From the NCBI RefSeq assembly GCF_021462225.1, contig NC_061813.1:18624442-18688441 (forward strand): 64,000 nt of DNA. Reading direction: 5' to 3'. A model generated the notes under the pieces. It saw only the letters and a list, made by a program, of their open reading frames with translations, was not told where the DNA came from and made no database searches. Below are positions 46,192 through 57,321 of this stretch, one piece after another. Each line of letters starts with the position of its first letter. The stretch's first letter is position 1. Made by a program: the position numbers and the translations under genes. This DNA comes from Girardinichthys multiradiatus. Taxonomy: Eukaryota; Chordata; Actinopteri; Cyprinodontiformes; Goodeidae.

Positions 46192-48738
46192 GTAAATAAC
46201 TGTCTGGTGTTTGTTTAAAACAGCTCATGTTTTGAAATGTAAAATGCACATTCATCAAGCTGCATTATGAACACAGAAAGGTTTGACCACTTACACCACT
46301 TTATGTATTTTAATAAAACTACCTCTGTCAATGATTTTTGTATGATCACTGCTGACCTAATTGGGGTCAAAGATTTGAACCAGGTTTACTGTACTACAGC
46401 CTAAACAGGTGTGCTAAAACACATTCTGTCCTCTCCTTTCACTCCCTCCAAGGTCTTCTTCACTTTTCCTTCCCTCCTGGCACCCCTCGCTTACCTTTTG
46501 TATGATTAGTGTCATATATCCGGCACTGAAGCCTGGATTATCTTGTCTAAGAGAGGGAGGGGTCTTTGCAGACCTAAATCTATAGCAAGGTGATTTGGAG
46601 CGTTAATTCTTGGGTGTAATATTCCCTGATACTCCCTAATGTTCTGACTGGGAGTTGAGGGAATCTCAGGGGACAGCAGTGGTCAGAGCTCAGCCACAGC
46701 TGTACAAGGGCAAAACGGTTAATTAAAAGGAAAGGCAGGACAAGAAAGTGATGTTCAAAAATGTATAATTCTGTCTTAAACTTCAGCAGTATGGGTTGCT
46801 CTTTTTGTGACATTGATTTTGCATTTCAATTTCTTTCTTCATATTCTGGAAACGTTCCTCTGGTTCCTAGTCTTATTTGTTGTTTTCCCACTTCTTTTCA
46901 CTAATCTTCCTAGTGATTTCCAGTTTTTGTCTTTACTTTGTCTTTCACATTCTCACACTTTCCATCACCTTACTATTTTTTAATCCTCGTGAATAATGCA
47001 ACACGACTATATGGCTCCTCGTTTTTTTTTTGTTTATTGCACCAGGGTGATTGCCTAGAGCCAGTAAGACACCAACTAAGGCCAGTTGATTGGTTCGTCG
47101 GTAGTCAGACGAATACTTTCAAAGAGTTCTTCAACTATTTCACGACTGTTAAAAATCCTTTCATCTCTGCATTTGTAGTGTGACAGGTCCTCTTTTCTCT
47201 GTTGCCTGTGATCAAAAATGTTGCATGACATGTCAGAGTTTGCCAGGAGTCTCTCACGCCGCACTATTGCATAAAGCAGATATGGCAAAGGCTAGTAGTG
47301 TTTGAATTATCATGAATAAAATGAAAGAACATTTCTTTAATATTCAAAGCAGCCTTGACTGGAGTCTGTGGTTTTGAATTGTTGATATGGTTGGAAATCA
47401 GTGCTATTTTTTAAATGGGCCTGTTTTTTTCAAAACTCAAAACAGGTGTCATGGCGCTGCACTGGTCGCATAACAGATCTTCGGTTTGAACGGGCTTATC
47501 AACTAGTTTGGGCATCTCTAGCTTTGTGGCCTTCCTCTATTGTTTCTGTAGTAGACTTGTGGGTGCAAACATACCAACAGACAGGCTCTGTATATGAAGT
47601 TAAGCTTTTCTTTTATTTTCTCTTATCACTATAAATAAAGGAAAAAAAAGTCTCCAGCCAGCATCTCAGACATTTGCTAATTACAATAAAATGGCTCAGA
47701 TTTGCTTTGTGTATCCTGTTATTTACTTTGCATACACAGTGTTAGGTTACAGTCTAAAAGACATAGTCAGCTTTATCCTAACAACAATGCATGCCAGAAT
47801 GTATTTATGGGATTTTCTGTTTTCAGAATGCAGAATGTAGCAAAAGGAGTTTCCAAATGAAACATGCTGTGGTATACACCAAGGTTTATGCTGGCTGGAC
47901 CTTACCCGTTGCTCTATTATTTAGCTTCAAAACGTGCATTTTGCAACAAAACAAATTGTTCTACCTGTGTATAGAAGGACCAGTATTGTACAATACCTCC
48001 CAGAAGAGAAAGTAGTAATAGAGGGAATTCTATAAATGTATTTGGAATGTAAAATGAACACTTGCTTATGACTGCTAACCAATATTTAATATGTACTGCA
48101 GGAACTTTTATATCACATAGAATGTTTTAGTGAACTGAGCAATTGTGTCTTCCTGCAAGCTTCTGGAACAAAACTGTGTTTTGTGTTCACTTTTTTCTTA
48201 CTGTATGCATGTTCACTCTTTGGGTTTATTTGTTTTGCACACTCATTTAATTTAAATTCATGATTGACCATCTAAACATACTGAACTAGATTCAGTCACA
48301 ACATAAACTAGTTCTGATTCCTTCAGTCATTCTTCAAAAATAAAAGGTTATGAAGTTAAGACTGATTTAGCATATTGAGATTGAGTACATCTGTGCAATT
48401 TTCTTCCGTTCTTATTGCTCACATAAACTCTAATATGGCCAATTAATTCATAAATATGCAATATTTTACTTATAGCCCTGCTTGAGATGCCAGAAAGTAT
48501 ATGAGTCTGAAAGTTTGACTGAAACGTGGAACATTGTGACCTTTTGTTTGTGGCCACTTTCAAATCGTTTTCTGGATTCAGACCCAACAGCGGCCTTTTC
48601 TGGCCCCAGACCGTGTTCCATTTGTACTCTGAAGTTGGACTTTCCAACCTCCGAATAGGAAATTTTAACTGGAACCCCCTGAAAGTCTATATGCAAGAAA
48701 TATTGCATAGAACAGTGTTATTGTTATTGTTGTAACAG
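46192..48738. other. Intron
   Basis: About 46490-46720 is repeat-poor and GC-richer and could be conserved non-coding sequence. No exon or transposon supported elsewhere. Confidence 0.4.
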
Positions 48739-48903
48739 TGGCCATCTTCAAACAATGAAGAAGACGAGGGTCCATGTTTTAATGTGTGCGGCTTTTCCAA
48801 ACCATTAGGTACCATCTTCCAGCCTCCCTCCATAGAGAATTTGGCCAGAGCAAAAGTTCAGGCCGAGGAAAATACTGAATGTTTAAAGAAGAAACTCACT
48901 TAA
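48739..48903 (+). CDS. Possible last exon of the coiled-coil gene
   Basis: A TTGTAACAG acceptor precedes 54 open codons in phase 0, matching the end of the 46101 exon: WPSSNNEEDEGPCFNVCG, then FSKPLGTIFQPPSIENLARA, KVQAEENTECLKKKLT, and TAA at 48901-48903. The first half is acidic and loop-like, the second helical. The TAA could be the true stop or a CAA-to-TAA change, because coiled-coil-like sequence (VSKNRYTENVNK) continues to the LINE inserted 53 bases further on. No poly(A) signal can be tied to it. Confidence 0.45.
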   Translation, partial: WPSSNNEEDEGPCFNVCGFSKPLGTIFQPPSIENLARAKVQAEENTECLKKKLT

Positions 48904-48955
48904 GTCTCTAAAAACAGATACACTGAGAACGTCAATAAATGTTATCATTAATACT

Positions 48956-49067
48956 GGAATCAGAATCAGAATCAGCTTTATTGTCAAGTTCGTACATACA
49001 AACAAGGAATTTGACTCCAGTACACTTTGCTCTCTAGTTTTTGTTTTTGCGTTACAGAATATACATA
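48956..49067 (-). mobile_element. LINE family C, 3' end (left arm, split by nested insertions)
   Basis: GGAATCAGAATCAGAATCAG, the reverse complement of the GATTCT 3' tail, then TTTATTGTC and AAGGAATTTGACTCC, as in the fragment at 28033-28206. It continues at 51226 beyond two nested Tc1-like elements. Confidence 0.85.
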
Positions 49068-49185
49068 CAGGGGTTGGACAATGAAAGTGAAACACCTGGT
49101 TTTAGACCACAATAATTTATTAGTATGGTGTAGGGCCTCCTTTTGCGGCCAATACAGTGTCAATTCGTCTTGGGAATGACATATA

Positions 49186-49385
49186 CAGGTCCTTCTCAAA
49201 AAATTAGCATATTGTGATAAAGTTCATTATTTTCCATAATGTCATGATGAAAATGTAACATTCATATATTTTAGATTCATTGCACACTAACTGAAATATT
49301 TCAGGTCTTTTATTGTCTTAATACGGATGATTTTGGCATACAGCTCATGAAAACCCAAAATTCCTATCTCACAAAATTAGCATAT
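49186..49385. repeat. Terminal inverted repeat, left, of the 49186-50753 element
   Basis: Inverted partner of 50554-50753. Begins CAGGTCCTTCTCAAAAAATT. Carries TTAGCATAT-type motifs at its outer and inner edges. Confidence 0.92.
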
Positions 49386-49513
49386 CATTAAAAGGGTCTC
49401 TAAACGAGCTATGAACCTAATCATCTGAATCAACGAGTTAACTCTAAACACCTGCAAAAGATTCCTGAGGCCTTTAAAACTCCCAGCCTGGTTCATCACT
49501 CAAAACCCCAATC

Positions 49514-50476
49514 ATGGGTAAGACTGCCGACCTGACTGCTGTCCAGAAGGCCACTATTGACACCCTCAAGCAAGAGGGTAAGACACAGAAAGAAATTTCT
49601 GAACAAATAGGCTGTTCCCAGAGTGCTGTATCAAGGCACCTCAGTGGGAAGTCTGTGGGAAGGAAAAAGTGTGGCAGAAAACGCTGCACAACGAGAAGAG
49701 GTGACCGGACCCTGAGGAAGATTGTGGAGAAGGGCCGATTCCAGACCTTGGGGGACCTGCGGAAGCAGTGGACTGAGTCTGGAGTAGAAACATCCAGAGC
49801 CACCGTGCACAGGCGTGTGCAGGAAATGGGCTACAGGTGCCGCATTCCCCAGACCTGGGCTACAGAGAAGCAGCACTGGACTGTTGCTCAGTCGTCCAAA
49901 GTACTTTTTTCAGATGAAAGCAAATTCTGCATGTCATTCGGAAATCAAGGTGCCAGAGTCTGGAGGAAGACTGGGGAGAAGGAAATGCCAAAATGCCAGA
50001 AGTCCAGTGTCAAGTACCCACAGTCAGTGATGGTCTGGGGTGCCGTGTCAGCTGCTGGTGTTGGTCCACTGTGTTTTATCAAGGGCAGGGTCAATGCAGC
50101 TAGCTATCAGGAGATTTTGGAGCACTTCATGCTTCCATCTGCTGAAAAGCTTTATGGAGATGAAGATTTCATTTTTCAGCACGACCTGGCACCTGCTCAC
50201 AGTGCCAAAACCACTGGTAAATGGTTTACTGACCATGGTATCACTGTGCTCAATTGGCCTGCCAACTCTCCTGACCTGAACCCCATAGAGAATCTGTGGG
50301 ATATTGTGAAGAGAACATTGAGAGACTCAAGACCCAACACTCTGGATGAGCTAAAGGCCGCTATCGAAGCATTCTGGGCCTCCATAAGACCTCAGCAGTG
50401 CCACAGGCTGATTGCCTCCATGCCACGCCGCATTGAAGCAGTCATTTCTGCCAAAGGATTCCCGACCAAGTATTGA
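49514..50476 (+). CDS. Tc1-like transposase, 320 aa, DD34E
   Basis: Catalyses cut-and-paste transposition at the element's TIRs into TA sites. The N-terminal half (about 1-115) is a paired-like DNA-binding domain, with helix-turn-helix QKEISEQIGCSQSAVSRHL, a basic GRKKCGRKR segment (49-57) usable as a nuclear signal, and RATVHRRVQEMGYRCR in the second helix-turn-helix. The catalytic domain shows Asp134 (LFSDESKF), Asp224 (FQHDLAPAHS) and Glu259 (NPIENLW): 34 residues separate the last two, the Tc1 signature. At 320 residues it is somewhat shorter than the usual 340 or so; the link between RCRIPQ and TWATEKQHW looks shortened, from memory of the family. The start is the first Met after the TIR. 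No stops. Confidence 0.95.
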   Translation: MGKTADLTAVQKATIDTLKQEGKTQKEISEQIGCSQSAVSRHLSGKSVGRKKCGRKRCTTRRGDRTLRKIVEKGRFQTLGDLRKQWTESGVETSRATVHRRVQEMGYRCRIPQTWATEKQHWTVAQSSKVLFSDESKFCMSFGNQGARVWRKTGEKEMPKCQKSSVKYPQSVMVWGAVSAAGVGPLCFIKGRVNAASYQEILEHFMLPSAEKLYGDEDFIFQHDLAPAHSAKTTGKWFTDHGITVLNWPANSPDLNPIENLWDIVKRTLRDSRPNTLDELKAAIEAFWASIRPQQCHRLIASMPRRIEAVISAKGFPTKY

Positions 50477-50553
50477 GTGCATAACTGTACATGATTATTT
50501 GAAGGTTGACGTTTTTTGTATTAAAAACACTTTTCTTTTATTGGTCGGATGAA

Positions 50554-50753
50554 ATATGCTAATTTTGTGAGATAGGAATTTTGGGTTTTCATTAGCTGTA
50601 TGCCAAAATCATCCGTATTAAGACAATAAAGGACCTGAAATATTTCAGTTAATGTGCAATGAATCTAAAATATATGAATATTAAATTTTCATCATTACAT
50701 TATAGAAAATAATGAACTTTATCACAATATGCTAATTTTTTGAGAAGGACCTG
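50554..50753. repeat. Terminal inverted repeat, right, of the 49186-50753 element
   Basis: Inverted partner of 49186-49385, ending GAGAAGGACCTG before the TA. Confidence 0.92.
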
Positions 50754-51225
50754 TACAAGTCCTGCACAGTGGTCAGAGGGATTTTAAGCCATTCTTCTTG
50801 CAGGATAGCGGCCGGGTCACTATGTGATACTGGTGGAGGAAAACGTTTCCTGACTTGCTCCTCCAAAACACCCCAAAGTGGCTCAATAATATTTAGATCT
50901 GGTGACTGTGCAGGCCATGGGAGATGTTCAACTTCACTTTCATGTTCATCAAATCAATCTTTCACCAGTCTTGCTGTGTGTATTGGTGTGTATTGGTGCA
51001 TTGTCATCCTGATACACGGCACCGCCTTCAGGATACAATGTTTGAACCATTGAACCACATGGTCCTCAAGAATGGTTCGGTAGTCCTTGGCAGTGACGCA
51101 CCCATCTAGCACAAATATTGGGCCAAGGGAATGCCATGATATGGCTACCAGACTGGTCCAATTTAGCCATGAAATCTCCCACACTAAAATGACAGGTGTT
51201 TCAGTTTCATTGTCCAACCCATGTA

Positions 51226-52613
51226 TAATATACAAATATACACATATATAAATAAAAAGGTGCATTTGCAATATCTGTATGCTGTTGTTTGGTACTCTAT
51301 TGAATGTTCAACAGAGAAACAGCCTGAGGGAAGAAATTGTCACAGTTTACGTGACAGTTTATGTGCAGGGTGTGTGGAGTCTGCAGAGATTTTTGCAGCT
51401 CTTTTTCTGACCCTAGACCTGTTTAAGTCCTGGATGGAGGGAAGGTCAGCCCTGATTATTCTCTTGGCAGTCTGCACTTGTCCTGTTTTGTGGATGAGCC
51501 AAACCACACTGAGATGGATGAAGACAGGACAGACTGAATGATGGTAGTGTAGAAGATGACCAGCAGCTCCTGTGGAAGGTTGTACTTATTGTGTTGCCTC
51601 AGGAAGTACAGTCTTTGTTGGGCCTTCTTTCGAACAGTGTCTATGTGTGAAGACCGTCTCAGGTCCTCATAGATGGTGGTTCCTAGGAACCGGACGTGCT
51701 CCACAGCTGCTACGGTGTTGTTGAGGATGGTGAGGGGGGTGTATGGGGGTGGTGTTCTCCAAAAGTCCACCACCATTTCCACAGTCTTGAGTAGGTTGGT
51801 TCCAGGTAGTTCTGACAACACCAGTGTACCTCCGATCCACCTCCTGTCTGTATGCAGACTCATCACCGTCCTGGATCAGACCAATGACAATGGTGTCGTC
51901 TGCAAATTTCAGGAGTTTCACGGACAGGTCCGATGAGGTGCAGTCATTTGTATTGAGGGAGAAGAGGAGTGGGGATAGAACACACCCCTGGGGGGCACCA
52001 GTACTTATTGATCTGGTTAGGGAGAGGATGCTCCCCAGTCTCACCTGCTGCTGTCGGTCCGTCAGGAAGCTGTTGATCCATTGACAGGTGGAGGCTGGGA
52101 CTTTGAGCTGGGTGAGCTTCTGGTGGAGGATGTATGTTATGATGGTGTTGAAGACCGAGCTGAAGTCTATAAACAGGATCCTGGCGTCCCTGGACGGTTG
52201 AGGTGTTGCAGGCTGAAATGTAGACCTAAATTGACAGCATCATCTGCCGACCTGTTTGCTCAGTAAGCAAACTGCAGGGGGTCCAGCAGGAGGGGATTTC
52301 TTTCAGGTGCTTCAAAACCAGCCGCTCAGAGGACTTCGTGACCACAGACGTCAGGGCTACAGGCCTGTTGTCATTTAATCCTAGGATGGTGGGTTTCTTG
52401 GGCACCGGGATGATGGTGGATCGTTTGAGGCAGGAAGTGACCTCACACGTCTCCAGTGACTTGTTGAAGATCCGAGTGAAGATCGTAGCGAGTTGATTTG
52501 CACAGGCTTTCAGGCACGATGGGAAGACGTTATCAGGTCCTCCAGCTTTCTTTGTTTTCATGTGCTGAAAGAGCCTATTTACATCTTCCTCTGAGATCTT
52601 TAGTGGAGGGACT
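51226..52613 (-). mobile_element. LINE family C, RT part (right arm)
   Basis: Continuation of the LINE whose 3' end lies at 48956-49067. The minus strand carries RT from fingers to the post-thumb region in three frames. It is 5'-truncated at about 52613, without endonuclease. Confidence 0.9.
51456..52561 (-). pseudogene. LINE family C reverse transcriptase, frameshifted
   Basis: Order on the minus strand: KKAGGPDNVFPSCLKACANQ and STIIPVPKKPTILGLNDNRP (fingers, 52561-52226), a decayed palm, STGAPQGCVLSPLLFSL and the catalytic LLKFADDTIVIGL (FADD at about 51906-51895), then KTVEMVVDF, RFLGTTIYEDL and QQRLYFLRQHNKYNLPQEL (51866-51456). These motifs match CR1/Rex1/L2-type fish LINEs. At least two frameshifts separate the parts. 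The active-site Asp pair is retained. Confidence 0.9.
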
Positions 52614-53059
52614 TAATTTAGTGTCATATGTTTAGAGGCAGAGTATTTAACTTTTTAATGTTAGAGATGCTACAAAGTGAAGCACAGAATGTTTAAGGAA
52701 CCAAATCAACATCTAAAATTAGAGCACAAGAATGTTAATGCCAAAGAACCATTTTTCACAGATCCATCAGTCATGCTGGATTTTGAGTAATATGAAAATG
52801 TATCTGCTCAGCAGGTCTTAAAAAACTACAGTGCCTTTGCATTGGTTGAGGTTATTTACATATAAGAAAAATAGAAGAAATGGACACTACATATTGTCTA
52901 TTTCAAAATATTTTTATTTCACTTTCAATACTAACTTTATTTAATACTGAGTAATTGCTAAGTCAGTTAGGATCACCAAAATATTTATATTTCATAAATG
53001 CCTGAGGGGTTTTTCTATATTATTTATTGTTACTTTTTCTTAGTCCTCAATATTACTGC
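52614..53059. other. Non-coding stretch
   Basis: AT-rich, nothing recognised. Confidence 0.4.
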
Positions 53060-53275
53060 CTTTTAAACTGTATGACCTCAGCAGGACATTTTGGGGTATC
53101 ACGCTACAAGCTTTTCAGAGTGGTTTACTAGAATTTTGACCCATAACACCTGACAGAACTGGTACATTGACTTCCTTGCTCACACACACATTTTCATTTG
53201 TGTGGGACTGTGATCAAAGTTTTGTGATGGTCACTCCAAAATATTGACTTGTCATCAAGTAATTTTGTTACTAAT
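53060..53275 (-). mobile_element. Sleeping Beauty-type Tc1-like fragment (family B)
   Basis: ACAAGCTTTTCAGAGTGGTT, CCTGACAGAACTGGTACATT, then GATCAAAGTTTTGTGATGGT correspond to antisense sequence also seen in the relic at 12900-13080 (CTGACAGAACTGGTGTAACT; GATCAGGGTTTTGTGATGG). No TIRs, only the C-terminal transposase part. Dead. Confidence 0.65.
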
Positions 53276-53499
53276 TCACAGGGAGGCGAATTAGTAACAA
53301 GATGTACAAGAAAAAGCTTTGATATTTTCTAATGTTGAAAGGTTGTAAATTTGTATGAAAAAATGATAATTTTTCATGATTAAAGGTAGAAATTTAGGAT
53401 ATTAAAACTAAGAATATAAAGTCAGAATATTGCATGAAAAAAACTCAATGAGGTCATAAAGTCAGACATTTGCGACAAAAAATGTCAGAAGTCTTCTAG

Positions 53500-53674
53500 G
53501 ATTGAAGTTGTAAGTTTAGGAGATGTGCATCTAGATATTTTCCATACTCTAAGGGATCATTTTCTGTATGAGAACAATATCTCCCTGGTGCAGACTTACC
53601 ATGAGCAGGAAAAGATGTTACTTTTGGTCTGTGGTATACACGCTTCAGACAGTGAAGAAGAAGCTGCAACCTGA
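53500..53674 (+). other. Weak exon candidate
   Basis: After GTCTTCTAG a frame reads IEVVSLGDVHLDIFHTLRD, then NNISLVQTYHEQEKMLLL and ASDSEEEAAT to TGA at 53672-53674. The composition is not implausible for a protein C terminus. There is no link to the other exons and the length (58 codons) is within chance. Confidence 0.15.
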
Positions 53675-56600
53675 CTGCATCAAGTCTGCACTCAGGAGAT
53701 GTCAATCTGATACAGGAAGAGAGCCTGCACTTTTTGACGTCAGAGAGTATCCGAGTTTTTTCTTGTAAATAAGTTAAATTAATGTTGAGTTTTTTTTCCC
53801 CTCCATGGTCAAGTTATTTAATTTTCTTTTATCTATAATGGCCCTGATACTGTTGTATAGAAAAGCTGTGACAACTCAGTCCAAATCTAGGTCTATAAAA
53901 TTAAATCTGACTTTATCTTTACGATTCTGCTTATTTGCAGCAAATAATTATGTCAAACATGTCAAATGTTCTCATTCTTAAAAAAAACTGAAATGTAAAA
54001 ATAATCAAGTCCCCTATCCTGGTGGGATGCTCTTGAAATACTTTTGCCACTTGGTCACAACAAATTGCAGGGTACCTACATTTTCTTCCCAGAGTCTCAT
54101 CACATTCTTTGATATAAAAATGTGCATCTTCTTTACAAAATTGCAGATGTGGAAAGTTTACCTGCTGTTGTCAATTGTGTCAGTAAAATGCCAGCATTTA
54201 GACATGCTTCCTGATTTTTGTGTGATTGATTATTGTTTCTTTTGCATTCCTGCTCTCATTTGAGTTCTGAAAGTTTGTGTGTCATTTTTTACAAAACCTT
54301 TAAAATTGTTGCTGATTTTAAAGTCATTTTTTGATTGTCATGTTCTTTTTGTCAAAAAACATGTTGTTCATTCTAAATTAAAAGCCATTGGGTTCTGTGC
54401 ACATATTTACTAGCGGGGCACCTGTACTTTTACATTTTTTGTCCTCAATCGTGTCAACAGCAGAGAAGACTTTCAATGAATATGACTTCAAACAGTGTTT
54501 AAACATCACTGTTATGGCTGTTGTGACTATAACTCCTTCATTAGGTCCCAATCTCTGTTATTGACCTGCAGAAGATGAATTATCCACTGGTGAAAAAATC
54601 AAAGGGTTTGAAATGGTAAATGGTATACTACAGTGGCCTATAGAGGAAATCTATATTACAAATTGCCTTAGTATGCAGAAGTTGAACCTCAGATCACTCT
54701 GGTTTTATGTCTTTCTAAGCACAGAGTTTGCGTGTGGTGTTTTTTTTACATACAGCTCTCTTGTGTTTTAGAAGGATTTTGTCTTATTTCTGGTCCCAAG
54801 AAAAGTTGCATGTTATTTTTTAGGTTTGCACATGGATGCGTGCCACTAATCACATGCAGACACAGAAAAACATGCAAACTTCTGTATGATCTGTCAGTAC
54901 TGTCCCTCTGCATGAGTCCAGTTCAAATACAAAATATACATAAGACATGTTTTCTCTGACTGATCATATCACACCCCTCTCCTCCTCCCCGACTCTCACT
55001 GTGCCACACACACTCACACAATCCTAATCATTAGTGTGTTTATCTCTATTTATTTTGATTGGGCAAACGGTATAATGAGAATTTTTCAAATAGCAAAAGT
55101 TTATGAGCAGGTTTTTTAAACTTGTTTTAGTTGCCCAAACACACAACTACTGATGTGATCCCACAATGACTCAATTCTAATCACTCTCAAGTCAGTAGGG
55201 TGTTAGAAAGGCAAATGGGGTCTTTGAGAAATACAAAATAAAAACAGTTTAATAAAATAAATCCCCAAACACTTTACTTTTCCTAGTGTGTGGAAGTTGG
55301 AATGAAAGTCAAATGTATCTACTTGTGCTTTTTCTATTTTCCTCAAAACTATTGCACAGAGGATGCCAAAAAACTGTGCTATCAATTTTACTTTAGTTGA
55401 ACATCTTCACTTGCAAAAGCGCGCTGAGCAACAAGGGTTTTCTACATTTTGTTTCTACACAGTGCACAATAATGCATTATTAGTCTCAAATTGTCTCATA
55501 TTGTACATACTTTCATTCAAGGTTGTGACAGATTATACTCTATAGTGAATGTGTGACTGAACATAACACTACAATGTATAAAAAACAAAAAGTAAGTGAT
55601 AACAAAGATGCTCCTTTATTGGTTAATTTCAGGGATATTTTCAAAGTACAGCTTTCAGTGCCACTTCTCTTTGCAAATCAAAATTTATTTTACCTTTATG
55701 ATTTTCATTCTTGATTTGTTGTGATAAAACTACATATCACATGTTGTTCAGGGTACTGTATTCTATTTGATTTGTAATTTGTCGGATTTTCTAAGATAAT
55801 GCTAAAAACCAAATAAAAGAAATAAATCATACCAAAACTGTGAGGATTAAATTAAAAAAAGCATTCTAAAGAGCAAACAAATATAAATGTACTTACTTTG
55901 TATAACTTATTGCATATGAAGCTGTCTGCAGTCACATTGCCAGTACTTTCATTTTTGAGATTTTTTGCAGAGGTAATAGTCATTCTTTGATATTAGACTC
56001 TGTACCTGCTCTGAGGCTCCTTTTAATGAAATGAAATACATTATAAAAGGTCAAGTTAGCCTTGGATCATATGTGAAGGAAGGTGGACAAATTTGTTCTG
56101 TTGATGAAACAATAGAACTGCTACAACTGTGACTGATTAAACACCTTGTGTCTTTTTAGCACATGCATAAGCCACCCCACTCAGTTCATTAAGCTGCTGT
56201 TGTGTAATCTATTTGAAAACTGGGACAGAAAGTCAATTAAACAAACAAATCATGTTGTCTTTATTATTCTGTCTGTCCTTTTTAACTATAACACACTGTT
56301 TCTTCTGAAAAGGAGACAGTTTAATTTAGTCAGAATGGAAGCTATGAAACAATCGTTTTGGAAAGGTATTTTTCCCTCTTTTCTATTCCGCTTAGTTTTG
56401 TTTTCTGTGTAATATGTTGTATTAATCACACATCTTGCTGTACAAATGCTAAATTATTTCCTGATATTTCTTTCCAAAGCTAATATATATTATTTAATAT
56501 ATGTTTAAGTGTGTTTGCTTCATATATTACGCCTGTCTTTACAGAGTTATTTGTAAAAGTAAGGGAAAAGTTATATCTATTCAGTATCATTATCTCACAT

Positions 56601-57321
56601 TAAGAATTACTCTAATTTAGTCTAATTTCTGCTCAGTACCATTTTCATACTAAAAACACAGACTGCCAATAAATGAAAGATGTAGCCTCTGGGCCTAAAT
56701 CATAGTTACCTGTTGGCATTTTGTTTTATGTGCAACACAGTTAACTTAAAAGAAGTAATAGAAATTATAAGGTTTTACAATATTACAGCTCAAAACAGAG
56801 AGAGTTTGTTATAACACTTTTAAACCTGGGAGGTGGAAGAAATAGTTTTAAGGATGTTAGGCTAAAAGGTTCTACATCCCCCACAATTTTTTCAACCCTG
56901 TTTAAGGTGCGTAAAAAGATTTAAAATAATTTGTTGAAGTACTGTAATCTTGCTCTCAAACATGTTGCTGCAGTCTTAATGGTGATCTTTTGAGATATTG
57001 TTTTAGTTAATTTACCATTGTCCTCAATATGCATATAGAGGGGATATTGCCTCAGCTCCAGTTTTTTTTGTAAATTAACTGAATCTACCTATTGCTTTGG
57101 CTGTAGATATGGATCAGTTTTTGTTGCAGCCATTTCTTGACTTATTAAGATAAACACAGATTTGCCTTACCTGAATGGCATGTTCTAATATCTTTCTGAT
57201 TTTGAAAGGTGGCTGGGAAGTAAAGGGTGTCTGTGTCACTCCCTTTTAACCACAGGGCAGAGACTGACACTAAGATTCAAAAACAATTACTTCGGCTTTG
57301 ACATAGATCCACACTCTAAGG
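53675..57321. other. Non-coding stretch
   Basis: AT-rich, no supported exon or transposon. A VPISVIDLQKMNYPLVKK-type reading at 54546-54617 and RRQFNLVRMEAMKQSFWK near 56310-56365 are too short to call. Confidence 0.4.

Larger units (their letters stand above)
2094..48903 (+). pseudogene. Decaying multi-exon coiled-coil gene (overall locus)
   Basis: At least ten short blocks on the + strand behave like exons of one protein. Each follows an AG acceptor, most end at a GT donor, and each encodes Glu/Lys/Gln/Leu-rich, heptad-like sequence. Many begin and end in phase 0 (19835, 24066, 24787, 26310, 28010). A phase-2 junction joins 36377-36600 to 38279-38320, another joins 43819-43898 to 46101-46191, and that last exon ends in phase 0 where 48739 starts. 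Introns are present, so this is not a processed copy. Stops, single-base indels and a LINE insertion interrupt the exons upstream of 28.3 kb, and 46101 has one stop. Long coiled-coil proteins of this type are usually centrosomal, ciliary or Golgi scaffolds, but I do not recognise the gene. Assembly error could explain single indels, not all the stops. Confidence 0.5.
49186..50753 (+). mobile_element. Full-length Tc1-like transposon (family E)
   Basis: TA target duplications at 49184-49185 and 50754-50755, about 200-base inverted repeats (49186-49385 and 50554-50753) and one continuous transposase frame. It sits within the family F element, so it is the most recent insertion in this nest. The internally deleted sister lies at 26597-27941 in opposite orientation. 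Completeness and near-identity of its arms imply recent activity. Actual mobility cannot be judged from sequence. Confidence 0.95.
49068..51223 (-). mobile_element. Tc1-like element (family F), internally deleted, hosting a second Tc1
   Basis: TA at 49066-49067 and 51224-51225. The inverted ends read CAGGGGTTGGACAATGAAA at the left and, reverse-complemented, CATGGGTTGGACAATGAAA at the right. Between them, apart from the inserted element 49186-50753, is antisense C-terminal transposase sequence (CCAAAGTGGCTCAATAATAT; TTCAACTTCACTTTCATGTT). The sequence then jumps near 51143 to the right end, so the N-terminal half and the catalytic Asp region are deleted. A tandem GTGTATTG duplication lies near 50978-50995. 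Non-autonomous. Confidence 0.85.

Noticed and set aside
54546..54617. Exon-like reading VPISVIDLQKMNYPLVKK between CATTAG and GTAAAT
   Set aside because: Borders are acceptable but 24 codons without phase support or coiled-coil character are not enough.
57252..57295. Exon-like reading AETDTKIQKQLLRL after an ACCACAG acceptor
   Set aside because: It hits a stop after 14 codons, there is no donor and a MITE follows directly.
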